From Myxocyprinus asiaticus (taxonomy: Eukaryota > Chordata > Actinopteri > Cypriniformes > Catostomidae): 64,000 nucleotides of DNA. The notes beneath the pieces are model-generated. The model saw only the letters and a list, made by a program, of their open reading frames with translations. It ran no database searches and was not told the origin of the DNA. A program made the translations under genes and the position numbers. Of this stretch, positions 63,132 to 64,000 are shown piece after piece; the first letter of the stretch is position 1, and each line of letters opens with the position of its first letter. The stretch covers positions 10,984,001 through 11,048,000 of the forward strand of contig NC_059382.1 of NCBI RefSeq assembly GCF_019703515.2, read 5' to 3'.

Positions 63132-63719
63132 GGACAATAAGGTTGGGTTTCCAGGTACGATTAAATGCATTTACACACAAATTTTTTATTTTCATGTTTC
63201 ATGAATAAGGCCCACTGTGTAAATGTTGCATGCAAATCTTGAGACTTCGCAGATCAAGAGTTCCATTCTTGACTCTGCGTTTGATGGAAAGGAATGAGTA
63301 AGCTCCAGTTTGAGAGTTAGGTTTAGTGCTGCAGCAAAAGTTGTAGTAACGAAGCAACTCTTTTTTGGCGCACCATCCCCATTGAGTACAATGGATTTGT
63401 AGTGTTCTGACAGCATAAACTCTAGTGTGTAGGCGCCCTTGGTAACTGTTGTATGCTCTATGACCATGTTATTATTTGACTTTGTTCAATATACATTCAG
63501 TTTAGCAATTAACTATTAACAAATCAATTTGAATTGATTGAATATGATGCAACATTCACTAAGCCCTGGGTTCATTCACATCAGGTAAAGCAGTCAAATT
63601 ACTGTAATTATTTCCTGGAGATTCATCTGCAGAGACCTGTGCAAAGGAAAACATGAAATGCAAAAGAAGACTTTTGGACCTTATTCGCTAAACCTTCCAT
63701 GGTCACTACAGGTGAGTCC

Positions 63720-63872
63720 TTACTGCAGGTACCGGTACATTTTGAAACAGTGGTTTCCAGAGTCTGCCACAGCCACGTGGCCATCAGAAGTGAGAGCGAG
63801 ATCCTGTGGACCGTACAGGGGATCTGCCATTGTGTTTATGTAGGACAGAAAGGAGCCAGAACTGTCAAACAC
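63720..63872 (-). CDS. TRIM2/TRIM3-type gene, last coding exon (NHL repeat end)
   Basis: The minus-strand exon begins after an AG acceptor at 63873-63874 and ends at a TAA stop (63720-63722). It gives 50 residues: [14 protein letters not shown], then [18 protein letters not shown], then [15 protein letters not shown]. This is the extreme C-terminus of the NHL beta-propeller of the neuronal E3 ubiquitin ligases TRIM2 and TRIM3, whose proteins end in YRYLQ. The rest of the gene lies beyond the window. TRIM2 and TRIM3 cannot be separated on this exon. The gene converges on C4. Confidence 0.85.
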   Translation of the reverse strand: MFDSSGSFLSYINTMADPLYGPQDLALTSDGHVAVADSGNHCFKMYRYLQ

Positions 63873-64000
63873 CTTAAAGAAAAAACATTGGTTTTAAATC
63901 GAGACTTTCAGAGGTGCAAGTAACTTTACCAATTAAACCTTCGCTAAGTGCCGCCTTCCCTCAGTTACGATTGCTCGCTCTGACAAGCACTGCGGATATC

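Larger units (their letters stand above)
60521..63719. other. C4 3' region and convergent intergenic DNA
   Basis: No open gene is recognised. It holds probable C4 3' UTR, unclassified sequence at 61100-62280, degenerate TTAGGG-like DNA near 62325-62375 and a TTAA-type MITE at 62376-63131. The far right is probably 3' UTR of the TRIM gene read from the other strand. Possible minus-strand poly(A) signals (TTTATT on plus) lie at 63185 and 62066. Confidence 0.55.

Noticed and set aside
1..64000. CRISPR array, prophage or bacterial operon
   Set aside because: No regularly spaced repeats, Shine-Dalgarno-led operons or phage genes. The window is plainly vertebrate.

Overview
This is a eukaryotic window and almost certainly a ray-finned fish of the carp family (Cyprinidae). 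The genes have many exons and GT-AG introns. The intergenic and intronic DNA is AT-rich and full of cyprinid-type repeats: tRNA-derived SINEs, TTAA-flanked foldback MITEs, Tc1/mariner, hAT, Harbinger and piggyBac pieces, and a Gmr1-like Ty3/gypsy element. No prokaryotic features, CRISPR arrays or bona fide tRNA/rRNA genes were seen.

Layout. (1) 1-3215: AT-rich repeat debris with no recognised gene and a perfect 20-bp hairpin near 1.06-1.11 kb. (2) 3216-16341 and 18864-31637: two copies of a segmental tandem duplication of about 13 kb. Each copy carries, on the minus strand, a multi-exon NXPE-family gene (neurexophilin-like plus PC-esterase domains). Each also holds the same hAT element with a nested LINE fragment downstream of the gene, and the same broken Gmr1-like retrotransposon in the first visible intron. 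The 2.5-kb spacer between the copies contains a Harbinger relic. (3) 31638-37954: a decayed hAT-like element, a SINE, a PHD-finger relic, a Tc1 relic and then the C4 upstream region. (4) 37955-60520: a complete complement component C4 gene on the plus strand. I traced 41 coding exons giving an open frame of 1695 residues; human C4 also has 41 exons. (5) 60521-63719: C4 3' region and repeats. (6) 63720-63872: last coding exon of a TRIM2/TRIM3-type gene on the minus strand, convergent with C4.

Biology. C4 is the classical/lectin pathway thioester protein. It is split into beta, alpha (releasing C4a) and gamma chains, and the processing sites are readable here. It has Asp rather than His at the isotype position (residue 1102), which in mammals marks the amide-preferring C4A type. 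The thioester motif reads GCAEQ instead of GCGEQ. The C4 introns are a trap for TTAA-targeting elements, and one MITE ends 20 bp before a C4 splice acceptor. I see no novel defence or genetic system. The most interesting points are the C4 active-site residues, the duplicated NXPE pair with its shared Gmr1-like insertion, and the transposon nesting.
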